Positions 11,230 to 23,250 of a stretch of 64,000 nucleotides of DNA are shown here, piece after piece. Position numbers and translations under genes: made by a program. The DNA is taken from contig VYZI01000083.1 in the NCBI GenBank assembly GCA_013397695.1, positions 2,270,375 to 2,334,374 on the forward strand. Direction: 5' to 3'. Source of the DNA: Centropus unirufus. Taxonomy: Eukaryota; Chordata; Aves; Cuculiformes; Centropidae. Under the pieces are notes generated by a model that saw only the letters and a program-made list of their open reading frames with translations, had not been told where the DNA came from and made no database searches. Every line of letters begins with the position of its first letter. Within the stretch, counting starts at the first letter, position 1.

Positions 11230-14200
11230 CTGGGTGGGGCAGGAGAAGAAGAGGGGTATCAATCTCTGCTGGTTTCACCTGGATAAACTCAAAATCTAAG
11301 TTGAACTTGTCAAGCCAAAACTATTTCTACCTAGAAGCCTTTCAACGTTGAGAAAATTCATACTGAAAGTTCTCCTTAATGCTGTTACCAGCCCAGATTG
11401 TGCAAGTAATTTCTTAGTTCTTGAACAATACTCAAATGATTTCCTAAACCAGTAGAAAGTGAACTCTCTCTCCCGCTAAAATCACAATCGGTGCTCTGTC
11501 TCTGTATGTACTGGGAGAAAGGGGCAGCCACTCCACCCCCTGCCAAAACGAATCTACTTTTAATGACAAAACTACACACATTTATAAGACTAGAAGAAGT
11601 ATTGTTTAGTAACCTGGTGGTTGCTGTATTCTGAGAGATATGAAGCCTGAGTTTCCAACTATCTTTCTTGGTAGCCAGCGACATCTACCATAAAGTACAA
11701 TGAGGGCTTTATAGCAAGAAGGTTTGCTCACACCCAGCAAAACAACCTTCAGCTGCAGTCAGGACTATCCTCTTCTTTAAGCTATCTGCATTATTTCTGC
11801 ACAACAACAAAGCTCGAGGTGATCTTAATATGGAGATATCCTTCATTACTGCAGTAGGAAAGATTCAGTGCAAAAGTCCTGTTCCCCAGAAAGAAGATTA
11901 TAACCAGTAGGAATTTGCATAAAATCGGGTAGCAGCACCCTTTTTGATTATGGCTTCACTTGATGGCTTGTTACGGTTTTTGGGTCTTTTTTAAAAAACA
12001 CAGGTCTTCTACAGAACATTTCTATGTAGAAATCTATAATCTTGAATCTCCAATAGATCAATCTTAGATGTTACCCAGTTCAGATGTCCACACTGAATGT
12101 GGCAAGGATTCAGTGACCCCCTCATGGCGAGTTCTAAATATCTTGCTTGGATTAAATATCTGGAGCACCTAAAGCCACATCCCTCTAAATGGGAAGAGAA
12201 AAACGGCTCCTAACTTTGAGAGATTTCTACCAGCACGGCCAAGAGTTCAGCCAAGACTGTGCGTGCCAACATCCATTATTCGGTTTAGTACTTCAGATGT
12301 TAGAGGTCCATTTGTCTAAAACAAAGCAACTGAAACCAATGTGATGGAATCTGCCTATTTTCAGAAGATTGAACTCCACTGTGTTTGTAGCTTCAAAACA
12401 GTTCAGATTCTGAACAAACAGTTAAAAGTAAATGCTGGATTCCAGCATGATTAAAAGAAGAGATTTTTCAGTCTGCCATAACTGAGGAATTGTATCTAAC
12501 AGTGGGCTAGAACTTGGGCGATAGTGAGGTAAATCCAGGGTAGTACACTGGGCCTTAAAATCACATCTTTCTGCATATCTGTGTATTAAAATAACTCTAT
12601 TGCTTCATGTTCATAAAGAAAACTTTTTAAAAAATGCAAAAAGTACTTAATCCTTTACTTTGCAAGTGGCAGGGTGATATACTACAATGAACATACAAAC
12701 TGAGAGGAAGAACAAAGGCACGTTTCTCTTTTGTCTGTTCCCTATGCTGCATAGCCTCATCCTGCAGATTCCAAGGATGGGCAACATCAGGGAATATTTC
12801 CGATGCTGTGCAATTCTTTCTGTACCTACAGGTACAATAGGACCTTGATGTGCATACATTAAATGTCATTAACTATGACAGGAGTACACACAAAGAGCAT
12901 ATATACCACAGCCTACTCGGAGAAGAACTGCTAGAAAATCTCATCAATGCAAAAGCTCCAGCCATATTCACTACAGTCTGCAGAGCAGATTGTTTCAGAC
13001 TCTTTAGCCATTAATCTAGGCAGTTCTTCACATTTTTGATTAGTCAGCTACTTTCAATACTTAAGAGTACCTCCTATGTTGTCCCGCAGTTTTGCACTGA
13101 CTTTCTATTAGTCAGTACCTTACAATTTTTTTCTAAAAAGTTTGATGGTGCTAAGCAAGATCCCACACTTAGATTCAATGGCATTCCCCTGCCCCCAGCC
13201 TGGCTTGGCATGACTGCTCCCCTCTTGCCAATCCTCTTGAGCCAGCAAAGCAAGGAAGTGAAATTTAATAGAATACCGGATCAGATTATTCATTGAGTTC
13301 TTTTCAGTGGTGAGAGAATGAAAGCCTAGAAAGACCCGGAGCATCCATTACATTTTAAATTTTCAAGGCTGTCCCATGATTTATCATGCTTCAGATGTTT
13401 TCGATGCATTTTTGTGTACCATTTTGTAGTTTCTTAACTATAAACACTACCTCCGTATTTTATAATATTCCTATTACAATAAGAAATAGCAGTTGACGTT
13501 TGGTATTTATATGAACAAGAGTGATCTGAAACTGTTTTAGCGAAAATTAAAATTTATTAGTAAAGACTAAATTTTATATTCTGTACTTGGCTTTTTTAGA
13601 CTTAATTTTGCCTATAGATTGCGCAAATCTGATCAGTTTTCAGCACTCATCAAAATGATTTAAAGCCATTTCTTATGAGACAGAACATGAGCAAATGTTT
13701 GCAAAATGGGGGTTTACAGCTCCCTGTTTTGAAATAAAAAGGGGTTTTTGCCTTGTTTTTAACTCTTTCAAATGTTTAGATAGTTCACTGGTAAAGATAT
13801 ATAGCATACAAAATACACGGTAATGCAGTGTCTAATTAAGATGTTAGTGGAGCTCATTTGAATGAGCTTCATAATTCAGGTACTCATATATTAAGAGCCT
13901 AATTAGATACATTTTCATCAAAACAACAATAAATAATCTATTTCACTCTGTGGCAATGTGTGAGCAGCATGGGATCAACTGTATTGTTCATACTGTTATT
14001 AATTCAATATATTCTAAGCCTGTTTATTCCTGCAAACCTTTTATTTCCCCTGGTGAAGTTTTTTTTTTATTTACAGCCTAAGAAAGGTGAAATGAAGAAA
14101 CATTGCTCATAGAGTCAAATCCTGATATGATAGCCATCATGGTGAATTCCAAATTTACATTCTCTGAGCGTTCACTGCTGGGTAATAGAGTCAGAAACTC

Positions 14201-15344
14201 CGTAAAAATCTCCTGCCACTCCGTGGTGGAGGGATGCATTCAGAAAATACAGATCGGCAGTAATAAAAAAGCTCAAAATAGGTGAAAAATTCTGTGTCCG
14301 AAAAACATATCGCTGTTTGCATAAGACAAAAGATGTTTGTCAGGCTGTTAATGTAAGCCAGCACGAACACCATGTGTTTTTTCCAGGTATCCCTGCTGCC
14401 AGCACCAGGCTGCGAGGCCTTGCCTGGGGACAGCAAGCACACCCGCAGAAATCCCCACCCAAAAGCAGGGCCTTTTAGCTGTTCTGCCACTGGCTTTTTT
14501 TCTTTTGGCACTGGGAAATGAGGTGCTGGGAATACTGGGTGGCTTACAGGACACGAGTGGGAGGTGGGAATGGCGGGATGATGAAGAATGGATGCTTTCA
14601 CTCTTGTTTTATGCACTCCTTGTTGCCCTGTGCACTGCAGAGGACCCTGCTGAATGACTCCCTTGGCTCCCACCAGGCCCGTTCCCAGGGACCAACACCG
14701 CAAGAGCTGCTTAGGCTCAGGATTACTAAAGATACTAAAGCGGCTGGTGACTGGTAATATTGCAGCTCTTGGAAAGCCCCATCCCCCAGATGCTGACAAA
14801 TCTGGTTTATATTAAAGCCCGCTCTCTGATCCGAGCACATTCCTCGCCTCCTCCCTGGTGCTCCAGTCTGGAGCGCGGAGCAGGAAGCGCCTCACACGGA
14901 TAGAAGTTCACTCCTCAGCTTTCTGCCTGACCACTGGCGTGCGAATTGGAGTCAAACTTTTGAACCGTGTGCTTCTCATTGAAACTCACACCTGTTATTT
15001 GTTTAGCTTTGCAAGATACCGGCTGAATTCAAATGGTAGAAAAACACTCCTCCTTTGAAGGCTCTGGTGGCATTTATTTAGCTATTTCTGGCCAGTTCCT
15101 GAGAAACACGATACATGGCTGAAGGATTTAAGTAAGCTTATTCCAATCTCTATTATTTTCCATTATTAAGGACAGCATAAAAAGAGTAGGATTTCCAACT
15201 GTCAGGCAGAAAAAGCCATGTCTCCTCTGCAAATATAAGCGGCTGGTGGAGGCCATTTGCAGCCCTGCCACGGTGAGGTGGACAAACTGGAAATGAAAGG
15301 ATGGGGCCATAAGTGTTCCCACAATACCTCATGGCAGATACTAA
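11230..15344. other. Unique sequence with a GC-richer patch
   Basis: Nothing is recognised as a gene. The longest open frame in the whole window, 202 codons on the minus strand at 14191-14799, lies in the GC-richer patch of 14340-14960. It has no family motif and no clear promoter. A perfect inverted repeat GCTCCAG-T-CTGGAGC sits at 14860-14874. The block at 13830-13910 is described separately as a possible regulatory element. Confidence 0.45.
13820..13930. promoter_or_regulatory. Possible conserved enhancer-like block
   Basis: Two TAATTA homeodomain-type sites (13833-13838 and 13900-13905) flank a perfect inverted repeat AGCTCATT-TG-AATGAGCT at 13851-13868. Such clustering in otherwise unique sequence is what conserved developmental enhancers often look like. 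Conservation is not visible from one sequence, so this is inference. Confidence 0.25.
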
Positions 15345-15760
15345 CATGACCTGAGGGTCGGAGCACCTCCCACCTGAAGACAGGCTGAACAAATCAGGCA
15401 TGTTCAGCCTGGAAGGAGAAGGCTCCGGGGAGACCTTAGAGCAGCTTCCAGTGCTGAAAGGGGCTCCAGGGAAGCTGGGGAGGGGCTCGGGATCAGGGAG
15501 TGCTGGCTTAATAGGTTTAAACTGAAAGAGGGGAGATTTAATTAGACATTAGGAAAAAGAATTCTGCTGTGAGGATGGTGAGGCACTGGCCAAGGTTGCC
15601 CAGAGAAGTCACAGATGCCTCATCCCTGGAGGTGTTCAAGACCAGGCTGGATGAGGCTTTGCGCAATCTGATTCAGTGGGAGGTGTCCCTGCCCATGGCA
15701 GTGCTCTAGAACTGGATGATCTTTAAGGTCCCTTCCCATCCAAACCATTCTATGATGCCT
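15345..15760 (+). mobile_element. CR1 LINE, 5'-truncated 3' end
   Basis: This is a sense copy of the CR1 3' part. It begins within the region equivalent to 'MI.GLEHL', continues through the landmark CTCCGGGGAGACCTTAGAGC, the 'TTTAAACTGAAAGAGG' segment and the 'CTGGAGGTGTTCAAG' segment, and ends in the family's terminal CATTCTATGAT. The 5' truncation is normal for CR1 because reverse transcription rarely completes. Many substitutions and small gaps show it is not recent. No target-site duplication is seen, as expected for CR1. Confidence 0.9.
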
Positions 15761-17681
15761 GCTTTTTCAATGATGGATTTGCTTGAGGATATCTGTTGCT
15801 GTTACCCTGAAAACTTTACATGCATCCTGTCATTAGTATCTAATCTCTTCAACAAAAACCAGCAACCAGTAAAATTTGAGTAGTCTGAGTTCCCAGGTCA
15901 GAGCTATTACAATATTTTACATTAAAAAGCCTTTTGAACCTCTTCATTTTGTGAACTTGCAGCCTTTTATAGAAAAAAAAATGGGACTGGTTGAGACCAA
16001 AGATCCTTCCAACTTGAAAAATATATATATCAGCTACATTCTTGCAGGCTGTTTCAAAAGGTGAATATTCTGGTGATAAAACAATCCAACATATGATAAA
16101 GAATTAAAAAATAACCCCTGACTATTTTCAAATATTTCCGTGGAGCTTCTTTGAGAATGGTACCTTGAAACAAAGCGCTCAGCCTTCCTTTAACACCTCG
16201 GTGTGTGGAGGACGTAAAAAAACAAACCGCAACCAATGGCTCCAACACATACAAATAGTCATAGCTTCAAGAATGCGGTTTTTCCTAAAAGTAAAACCAC
16301 AACACAATAACAAAAATAGAGCAACCGGCATTATCAGAGACCTAACAGTCATTTTGGATCCAGGCTTCAAGTATTTCCCCAGGGAGTTGGCACAAAGAGG
16401 ATCCCTGCAGTTTGGCAAGAAGTCCCACTGACAAAGGCAGCATTTCAGCATGAAAATCTCTTATGTTTACATTACCAGTAGGTCACAGAGGCACATATTT
16501 TTAATAACTCTGTATTTTCAGTGGTCCCCCATTAGCATTTAGGGAGGATTTCTTTATTGTGTAATTAATTTCATTAATTTTTATGAAATTTGACAGCCCT
16601 GATTGGATCAGTTTCTTTCATAGGCTTAAGATACTGATACATGGTTACATTTCTATTGAAGATAAACTGATAAAAACCTAAGGAAATTACTTTTTAAGTC
16701 TGCTTACAGAAATCTCACTGCCTGCTGAAACAATTCATCAGTAACGTCTTTTCTTACATACGAATGAAAAAGGATACAAATTTTAGTTAATTCCACCTGG
16801 AGTCATACACAGACTGCGTATTTTAATTCGTTTTATTAATTTTGCATATTTTAATTTCTTTTGTTAATTGTTTTGTTGTGAAATTCACCCCAAGAAAACA
16901 CTTCATCAGTTGCCTCTGCTATAATTTGGTATCAAATCCACTCAGTGTATTTATTTGTCTTTTGTCTGGACCAAGTTGTTTCTAACTTATTGCTCTGTAT
17001 CATTTGCAATAGGATCCTTCAAGTTTCCTCTCTGAACTCCTGACACCTGGGTTTTGTTATTTTAAAGACAGACAAGGACACTAGGCCATTCACTCCACAC
17101 GTTGTAAAAACAACACTTTAAAAGGGTGGCAGACATATGCATATAAACAGAAATAAAAAGCCTACTCTGTTCCCGAAAACTTGAGTGTTTAATAGAGTTG
17201 GGAGCTTTGGATTTTTGTTGGGTCTTTTTTTTTTCCCCCTTGCCCTGTGGTGACGTGTCACAATTTCGCATACTTTCCCATACATACATAAAGAAATTGT
17301 GTCAGCTGAATTCCTGAGGTCAGTGAGGTGCTGAGGAGCAGCTGGGAACCATTACCACGCTGTCCGGACACGGCCAGCCTGTACCCAAGAACTATACATG
17401 TGGGATTTGAAAACCCATTTAATTTAGTGGGACTAAATTCTTCTAAATAAATCCAGGATTTCAAGGTAAAGGTTAAAAAGGTTTAAAAGGGTTTCAAGCA
17501 AATATTGGGATTGATGATGTCATTCACTTTATATTTCTTTACTTATAATAACAAATAAGTACTATTCTGTATTTTCCTGAACCTACGTAACCTGTTCTTA
17601 GCCCAGAAAGACCTGTTAGGTCAGATATGTAAAAGATATTTCTTTTCCAATTTTACATTACATTTCTTCTCCATGTGTTAG
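15761..17681. other. Unique AT-rich sequence without a recognised gene
   Basis: No gene is recognised. The block at about 16540-16610 has repeated AATTAATTT-like motifs in unique sequence and could be regulatory. Short open frames on both strands at 15876-16451 overlap one another and show no motif. Confidence 0.45.
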
Positions 17682-17983
17682 GGCATTCTGCAGTTCATAT
17701 TGGCCTGGTTTTAATTCCCTGGTATATTAAAGTTATTGGGCGGAGAGCTACCTCACCAGTAATGCAACCAGCTACACACCGCTGCCAGCCACCTTGTGGT
17801 GCAACCCAATTCCTTTTGAATTTTAAATATGAACAGTGCCAGAGGCCACGCAACAACTTTATGGATGTGTGTGGTTTTTGTCTGACAACAATGAACGGAG
17901 AAATCTGTCAAGAACAGATAGAACATTTTGAAAAATGGAAGACATCTAATTACAGCGTTATAGACTTTGAAGAATTATTGTAA
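17682..17983 (+). other. Candidate last coding exon, unidentified
   Basis: The tract CATTTCTTCTCCATGTGTTAG gives a good acceptor before 17682, and a second AG 12 bp downstream (after CTGCAG) would keep the same phase 1 entry. From there one frame is open to a TAA at 17981-17983. An AATAAA lies only 16 bp after the stop, at 18000-18005, which fits a short 3' end. The roughly 100-residue peptide has seven cysteines, most in a C-rich middle part, followed by a charged tail ending in IDFEELL. There is no in-frame ATG until inside the block, so it would need an upstream exon. I recognise no family. It could also be a decayed gene fragment or chance. Confidence 0.3.
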
Positions 17984-17999
17984 GAAAACATTGTGTAGC

Positions 18000-18005
18000 A
18001 ATAAA
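18000..18005 (+). terminator. Candidate polyadenylation signal
   Basis: AATAAA lies 16 bp after the TAA stop of the candidate last exon at 17682-17983. The hexamer is common in AT-rich DNA, so the position relative to the open frame is the only reason to list it. Confidence 0.3.
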
Positions 18006-18191
18006 TCATACTTTTCTCCCATACAGCCAACTCTAGCCACCCTCAGTAAGTAATTTGAGACTCACTGTCGTACAAAATTCTCAAGTTATGAATTAATATT
18101 TTCAGCTCTATGTTTGCAGTTGGTCATATACTGGTTTTTGTTCACACTAAGAAAACTTTTTCCTCTCCTTTGCCGACTTCGTCCTAGCGCT

Positions 18192-18270
18192 AGACACCAG
18201 AAAGCAAAACTCCCCAGCACTGAATCTTTCACCATTATTATAAATGCTAGCTCATTATTTTTCTGACAGT
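18192..18270. repeat. Dispersed repeat, copy 1
   Basis: A block running from AGACACCAG to TTCTGACAG recurs at 21680-21760. The core around AATGCTAGCTCATTATT is identical, with a one-base gap and few substitutions elsewhere in the right two thirds. The left part differs more (AAGCAAAAC against AGAATTGAAC). The flanks do not match. It may be an unnamed interspersed element or a local duplication. Confidence 0.75.
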
Positions 18271-19554
18271 GCATATACCTGCATAATAATAATAGCAACA
18301 AAACCACATGATCTAACATCCTTTGTTTCCCTTTTTTTTAGTACCTCCTAAATAACTAGGATTAAATTGAATCGCTAATGCTAGTTTGCGGTTTTTCTTC
18401 TGGAACTCCTTAGGAAAAAACTTGAAGAAGAAAAAGCAACATAAATGATTGAAACAAAGAGAGTACACGGGATCTGACACAGAGTTTGGTCCATTACTAC
18501 TGTTTGAACATGATTTTACCCATCCCTTGAAACGTGCTTGGCTCCCATTATTACAATCTACCGTCATGATCTGCGAATCTTCATCTAATTTTATGAACAC
18601 TATATCATCAATATAATATCGCTTGTGTTAATTTTTCCTTCAGTAGTCAGTCACACTGACTACTTCACACTGGCAATAATCAAAGGAGAGGATAGAATTT
18701 GAAATTCACATTTAGATATTTAAGAAATTGAAAGTGTATTTAATTTCAGACTTGATTAGGAGGCCCATTGACTTCAGCGAGTGACTGGAAATCAAACTGG
18801 CTGGTTTAGGGATCAAGTTTTACAGGCCAGTTTTCAAGATATTGTTCTCCAGAGAGCAATACATTTGTATTAAAATGACAATTTGGGCAATAGCCAATGT
18901 CTCAGCTATTCTAAGATCTATAAAAATGTTCATTTATGCAAATCTCCAATAGCTTCAGTGCAGGAATGCAAATTTATATTAGCAGCCAAGAAATTACAGC
19001 AACGACAGGAATTATCATTGTGTTATTTAGGATGCTTCTTTTAAAATATTTAAGCAAGGAGTGAGATTACCTACATCCTCCATATGGGCCTGAACTGGTG
19101 AAGAGAAGACTTTGAAAAGCAGAGAGATAAATATCACTGTTAAAGACATTTTGCATGACCAAGATGTTTCATGTAAATGCCCTAAACTCTGCACAAGAAC
19201 AATTGTACTGTGTAAAACTAGCTAGACTCCTCTAAAACATGCACTAATAAAGGTTCTGTGAGTCTGGCATTTTAAAACCGATGCAAGATATCCAATAAAA
19301 AGCATAAGTGCAAAGACAAAATTTAAACTATAAAATTAATTTGATTCCTTTAAAGTTCTCAAAACAAGCATTTTGACAATACCCTTTACAATAAATGATG
19401 AAATAACACAAGCAAAATTTATAATCCATAGAAAAAGACAAAATCCCTTGATAATGGATTGTGATTTCAGGAAATGGATTTGTGACTCATTAAAAAGATT
19501 AATTTTTACAAAATATTCACCTTCCACGTACTGAAAAATCAAGCAACTGAAAGA
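18271..19554. other. Unique AT-rich sequence without a recognised gene
   Basis: No gene, promoter or known repeat is recognised. The longest open frame is 95 codons on the minus strand at 18313-18600, without motif or splice borders. Confidence 0.45.
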
Positions 19555-19697
19555 ATTTTAAAGGTTTTTCTGAATGAGGTGAATTTTGAGAATTGATGAA
19601 ACAAAAATGCCATATGGAGCTCTTACTTTTCATTATTATTTTGCTCCAAGAAAAACTTCAAAAAGTATGTGGGACTTCCTGCAAATAAATATCATGG
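19555..19697. repeat. Duplicated block next to a gap, left copy
   Basis: From CTGAATGAGG at 19570 to ATCATGG at 19697 this block is repeated at 19751-19878 with a constant offset of 181 bp and no insertions or deletions. I count three differences, all clustered within the first 40 bp. The left part, ATTTTAAAGGTTT at 19555, matches the first bases after the N run. Confidence 0.9.
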
Positions 19698-19701
19698 NNN
19701 N
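19698..19701. other. Assembly gap (four N)
   Basis: Four undetermined bases lie between the two copies of a duplicated block. The true gap length may be zero, negative (an overlap) or larger. Confidence 0.98.
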
Positions 19702-19878
19702 ATTTTAAAGGTTTAATGGTTTTAAAATGGTTTTTAAAGGTTTTAAAGGTCTGAATGAGGTGAATTGTGAGAATTCATGAAAGAAAAATGCCATATGGAG
19801 CTCTTACTTTTCATTATTATTTTGCTCCAAGAAAAACTTCAAAAAGTATGTGGGACTTCCTGCAAATAAATATCATGG
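19702..19878. repeat. Duplicated block next to a gap, right copy
   Basis: After the N run the sequence starts with ATTTTAAAGGTTT, passes through a low-complexity run of TTTTAAAGGT-like units (19702-19750), and then repeats the left copy from CTGAATGAGG to ATCATGG. After 19878 it continues into new unique sequence. Confidence 0.9.
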
Positions 19879-21679
19879 AACTCTGAGTGGGCAAAGAGTT
19901 TAGTCAGTGAATTTTTAATCAATTTTTTTGGACTTCCCAACTGGTTGTTTGAAAGTTTCAGAGAGATGGAAAAAGAGAAGAAATTAAAAACGCTAGAAAA
20001 GCCTCATATGAACCATAAATTTTCCCAAGATTTTTCATAATATCAGCTTATCAGCTGTCAAATTTTTGTCAAGGACTTCAGCATGAACATGAAAGCTTTA
20101 TGAAAACAAATTTTCACAGATAGATAATTGCAAAACTGTGTTTGAGGCCAGACAGCTGATGGATAAGCCCATTGTGTTCACTAGTCACCAATGAAAATTC
20201 AGGTATAAAAACTAGTGCTTAAACCTCCAGTGTACTAAGGAGGGAGAGAGTGGCTACAAATGGATTTTCAACACAGCCAAAATAAAAGAAACCCCCCCAA
20301 AAAACGAAGAAACATCACCAACAAAAATAAAAGCTCATAGTTCTATGTTTGGAAAGTTTAAGTCTTCAACAGACTAACAAATTCAAATGACAAAGAAATA
20401 AATATTCACCCTGAAATGATGTTGAATCTGTGTGAGACAGTGACCCAGAGGGTATACAACATATAGAAATGCTATGAAGAACAAGCACACACTTTTCTTG
20501 GAGCAGAAAGGTACATCACACTGAGTTATTTGTTACTATATAAAGTCATAGGTGCTGATGGGTGAGAGAACACAAAACTGAGCCCTGGCAGTGGAGTTGC
20601 ACAGTGCAGACATTCCAGACATGCATAAAAAACACCCTGCTTGTTTTGTAGCTTTCATTTTCCAGAACCAAATATTTTGGAGAAGTTTGTGTTGGTTTCT
20701 AAATATCTTACAAAGTCCAGGCACTAAAGGTTGCAAAATAGAACAATTTGTCAGTGATATTAATATTTGGTTTATTTTTCTTCTAAATACTTATTTTACT
20801 TCTTTCTTTTTTGTCCTAGAACAATATTTGGATAGAAAGACTACAATGCTTTCTTTGGTCCCTTATTTTTACTTGATAGCAGATACTTTCAACATTAGAA
20901 TATGACAAAATCCAAGAAAATGTTAGAGCGTCAGCCAGAATCAGGAAAACAATAGCAGGCACTGGATGATAAATCTGCCTTGGTTCTGATACATAAAAGA
21001 AGCAAACATCAAGCATTTTGTATTCAGAAGAATTATTTAAACTGAACGCAGCCAAGTGAGCACCTCAAGACATGTAACACTTCTAACTACACAAACCTTT
21101 ATGTCCTAAGCATTCCTGAAGTGCCTTAGATATCACACTGGACTCTAAAAGAACAAACTCATAACTAGTTATGTTTAGTAACCATTAGTTAGTTGTGGCA
21201 GTGTTAGACCACCTCTCACCACGGCCCTTTCTAATTTTCATGGAGATGATCCAGCAGAGAAAGCTTAAAGGCCATTAAATGGAGTGATGAGAAACCAAAA
21301 TGACTGCGTAAGTGTTGTCCGCACTTGCACACACTTTATCCAATAAAAGCTGGAAAATCAGTTATGGAGTATTAATTATTTCCTGCATTGGGCTGCTCAT
21401 GGAACGAGCTTTGTTTTGCCAAAACAAAAACTTTCCCCAGAAACAGACTGGTTGCAATCAAAATTCCTTAAGAGAAGGATGTTCCTGTTTGTAAATTAGT
21501 GCCAAAATAAGACTCCAACTCTCAGTAGTTAAAAAACAATCTGGTGAGCAACTCAAGGGGATCGGTGATACATGGGTCAGCTCCTGGCTCCAAGCAGGGA
21601 TCTGCATCCCAAGGAAGGAATTTTTTCAGCCCACTCCTGTTTCTAGCACTGTCTGCACTAACGTGCTTATGTTAGCCAG
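19879..21679. other. Unique AT-rich sequence without a recognised gene
   Basis: No gene is recognised. A 104-codon plus-strand frame at 20591-20905 is rich in Phe, Ile and Leu, as expected from AT-rich non-coding DNA, and has no motif. Confidence 0.45.
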
Positions 21680-21760
21680 AGACACCAGAGAATTGAACTC
21701 CCCAGCACTGAATCTTCACCATTATTATAAATGCTAGCTCATTATTCTTCTGACAGGGCA
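21680..21760. repeat. Dispersed repeat, copy 2
   Basis: This is the second copy of the block at 18192-18270, in the same orientation and about 3.5 kb away. The shared core includes CCCAGCACTGAATCTT and ATAAATGCTAGCTCATTATT. Confidence 0.75.
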
Positions 21761-22739
21761 CATGGAGGCATACATTTAATTTCAAAATACTTTCCCACGT
21801 GCTGCCTAAAACCCAAAATATTCCATTATGCTTTAAATATACATTTCGCTAAACATTTTTTATACTATTTCTTTCCAAGTCTCAGGTATATAAACAAGAC
21901 ATGACCAATAAAGAGATAAACAATGCATCAGCTTTTTTAATGCTGAGTCTGAGTACTGGAGCCAAAAAACCCAACGTGTATTATAGTAAAAAAGGGAAAT
22001 TCAAGTCAGACTTGTATTAACTATTTTTATGATGCTATAAAGACATATCCTGACTCCAGTTTTTAAAACATACTCTGGATGGTCAGAAGCCAATCTGAAG
22101 GCGTCATTCTCCTTAGGCAGCGTTAAAAGGAGGGAAATTAGAGTCTCGTCACTTGTCTATCACAAAGAAAAGCAGTAAAAGTACGCCTCCTCGACTTACA
22201 GAAGGAAGTCAGAGATAAATACATGACCAAAACAAGTGTGTAATTGCTTTGGGTATATTAATTCACAGTAGAAAGGCATTTAATATCTAATTTAATATCT
22301 AACTCCTGTTACTCACTAAAGTAAGAACTGAATTTTGAAACATACAGGACATAACACGCACAGCGGACCAAATAAAAGGTTCATTAACCTGTATGTTGCA
22401 TCAGCAAGAAAAAATACTTAAAAATGTGGAGAGGTGAATGACAAGCCCCCTATGATGGCCCAGTATCCAACAATTTGTATTTCAGGGACTCCTTTAAAAA
22501 AAAATAAATAAAAAAAACCTGTTTTCTCTGTAAGTCACAATAGATTTATCTACCATGAGCTTGTCTGGAACCAGGGTAAGTTCTCAGCATCCAGGATATC
22601 CTGTGGCTCGAAGCTCTGCACAGCTTAATTACACATGGTGTGAACAAGTTGCTTGTTTGCTCTGATGCTTTTCTTACTTTTTTCCTGCTTCCTGCTCATA
22701 AAAAGCACTGAGCAATCAATTTCTACACTGTGTGATCCA

Positions 22740-23250
22740 TGGGATACAATCTTATTTGCCTCTTCAGCTCCCAGTCATCTCTTCTTTAGCCTGGAGAGAC
22801 CTAGGCAACTTAATTGTTCACAGTCCGTAAGCCAGCTCATGCTTTTGATCATCCGTGTTGCCCTTTCCTGACCCTTTTCCAATCCTGTAATACCATTTTT
22901 GATGTGGCAGAACCACACACAGTATTAAAGATGCAGATGCATCCCAGCTTTATCCAATTGTATCATCAGGCTCCTCAGTTTTGTTCTCTATTCCTTCATC
23001 TCTAATATCTGATTTCCTATTTATCAATTACTGTAAAGTGAGCTAAAACTTTTCTGGAACTTTAATTTTCTGGCCTGAGTTTTCCTAGAACTACCTTGTC
23101 ACTGAGTGGTACTGTTCAATTTTACTCACTCATACCTTCCCATATGAAGGTTTTACTCTTGTTAATCACATTTAATTTTGTGTGTTATTTGAGTCACTGA
23201 AGAACTCAGTAGGTCTTTCTGCAACTCTTTGAAACCAGCCCTTGCTAGGC
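22740..23250 (-). mobile_element. Ancient CR1/L3-like LINE remnant
   Basis: The plus strand resembles the antisense of old CR1/L3-type elements. It has a segment like 'TTTAGCCTGGAGAG', then 'GATCATCCGTGTTGCCCTTT', then a piece equivalent to 'TGTGGTGCC.GAACC.CACACAGTA', and finally the far-upstream 'CACATTTAATTTTGTG...GTAGGTCTTTCTGCAACTC' part. The order fits one element on the minus strand, heavily diverged, with no open frame. Borders are approximate. The call is from recalled family landmarks and would need a repeat-library comparison. Confidence 0.55.
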
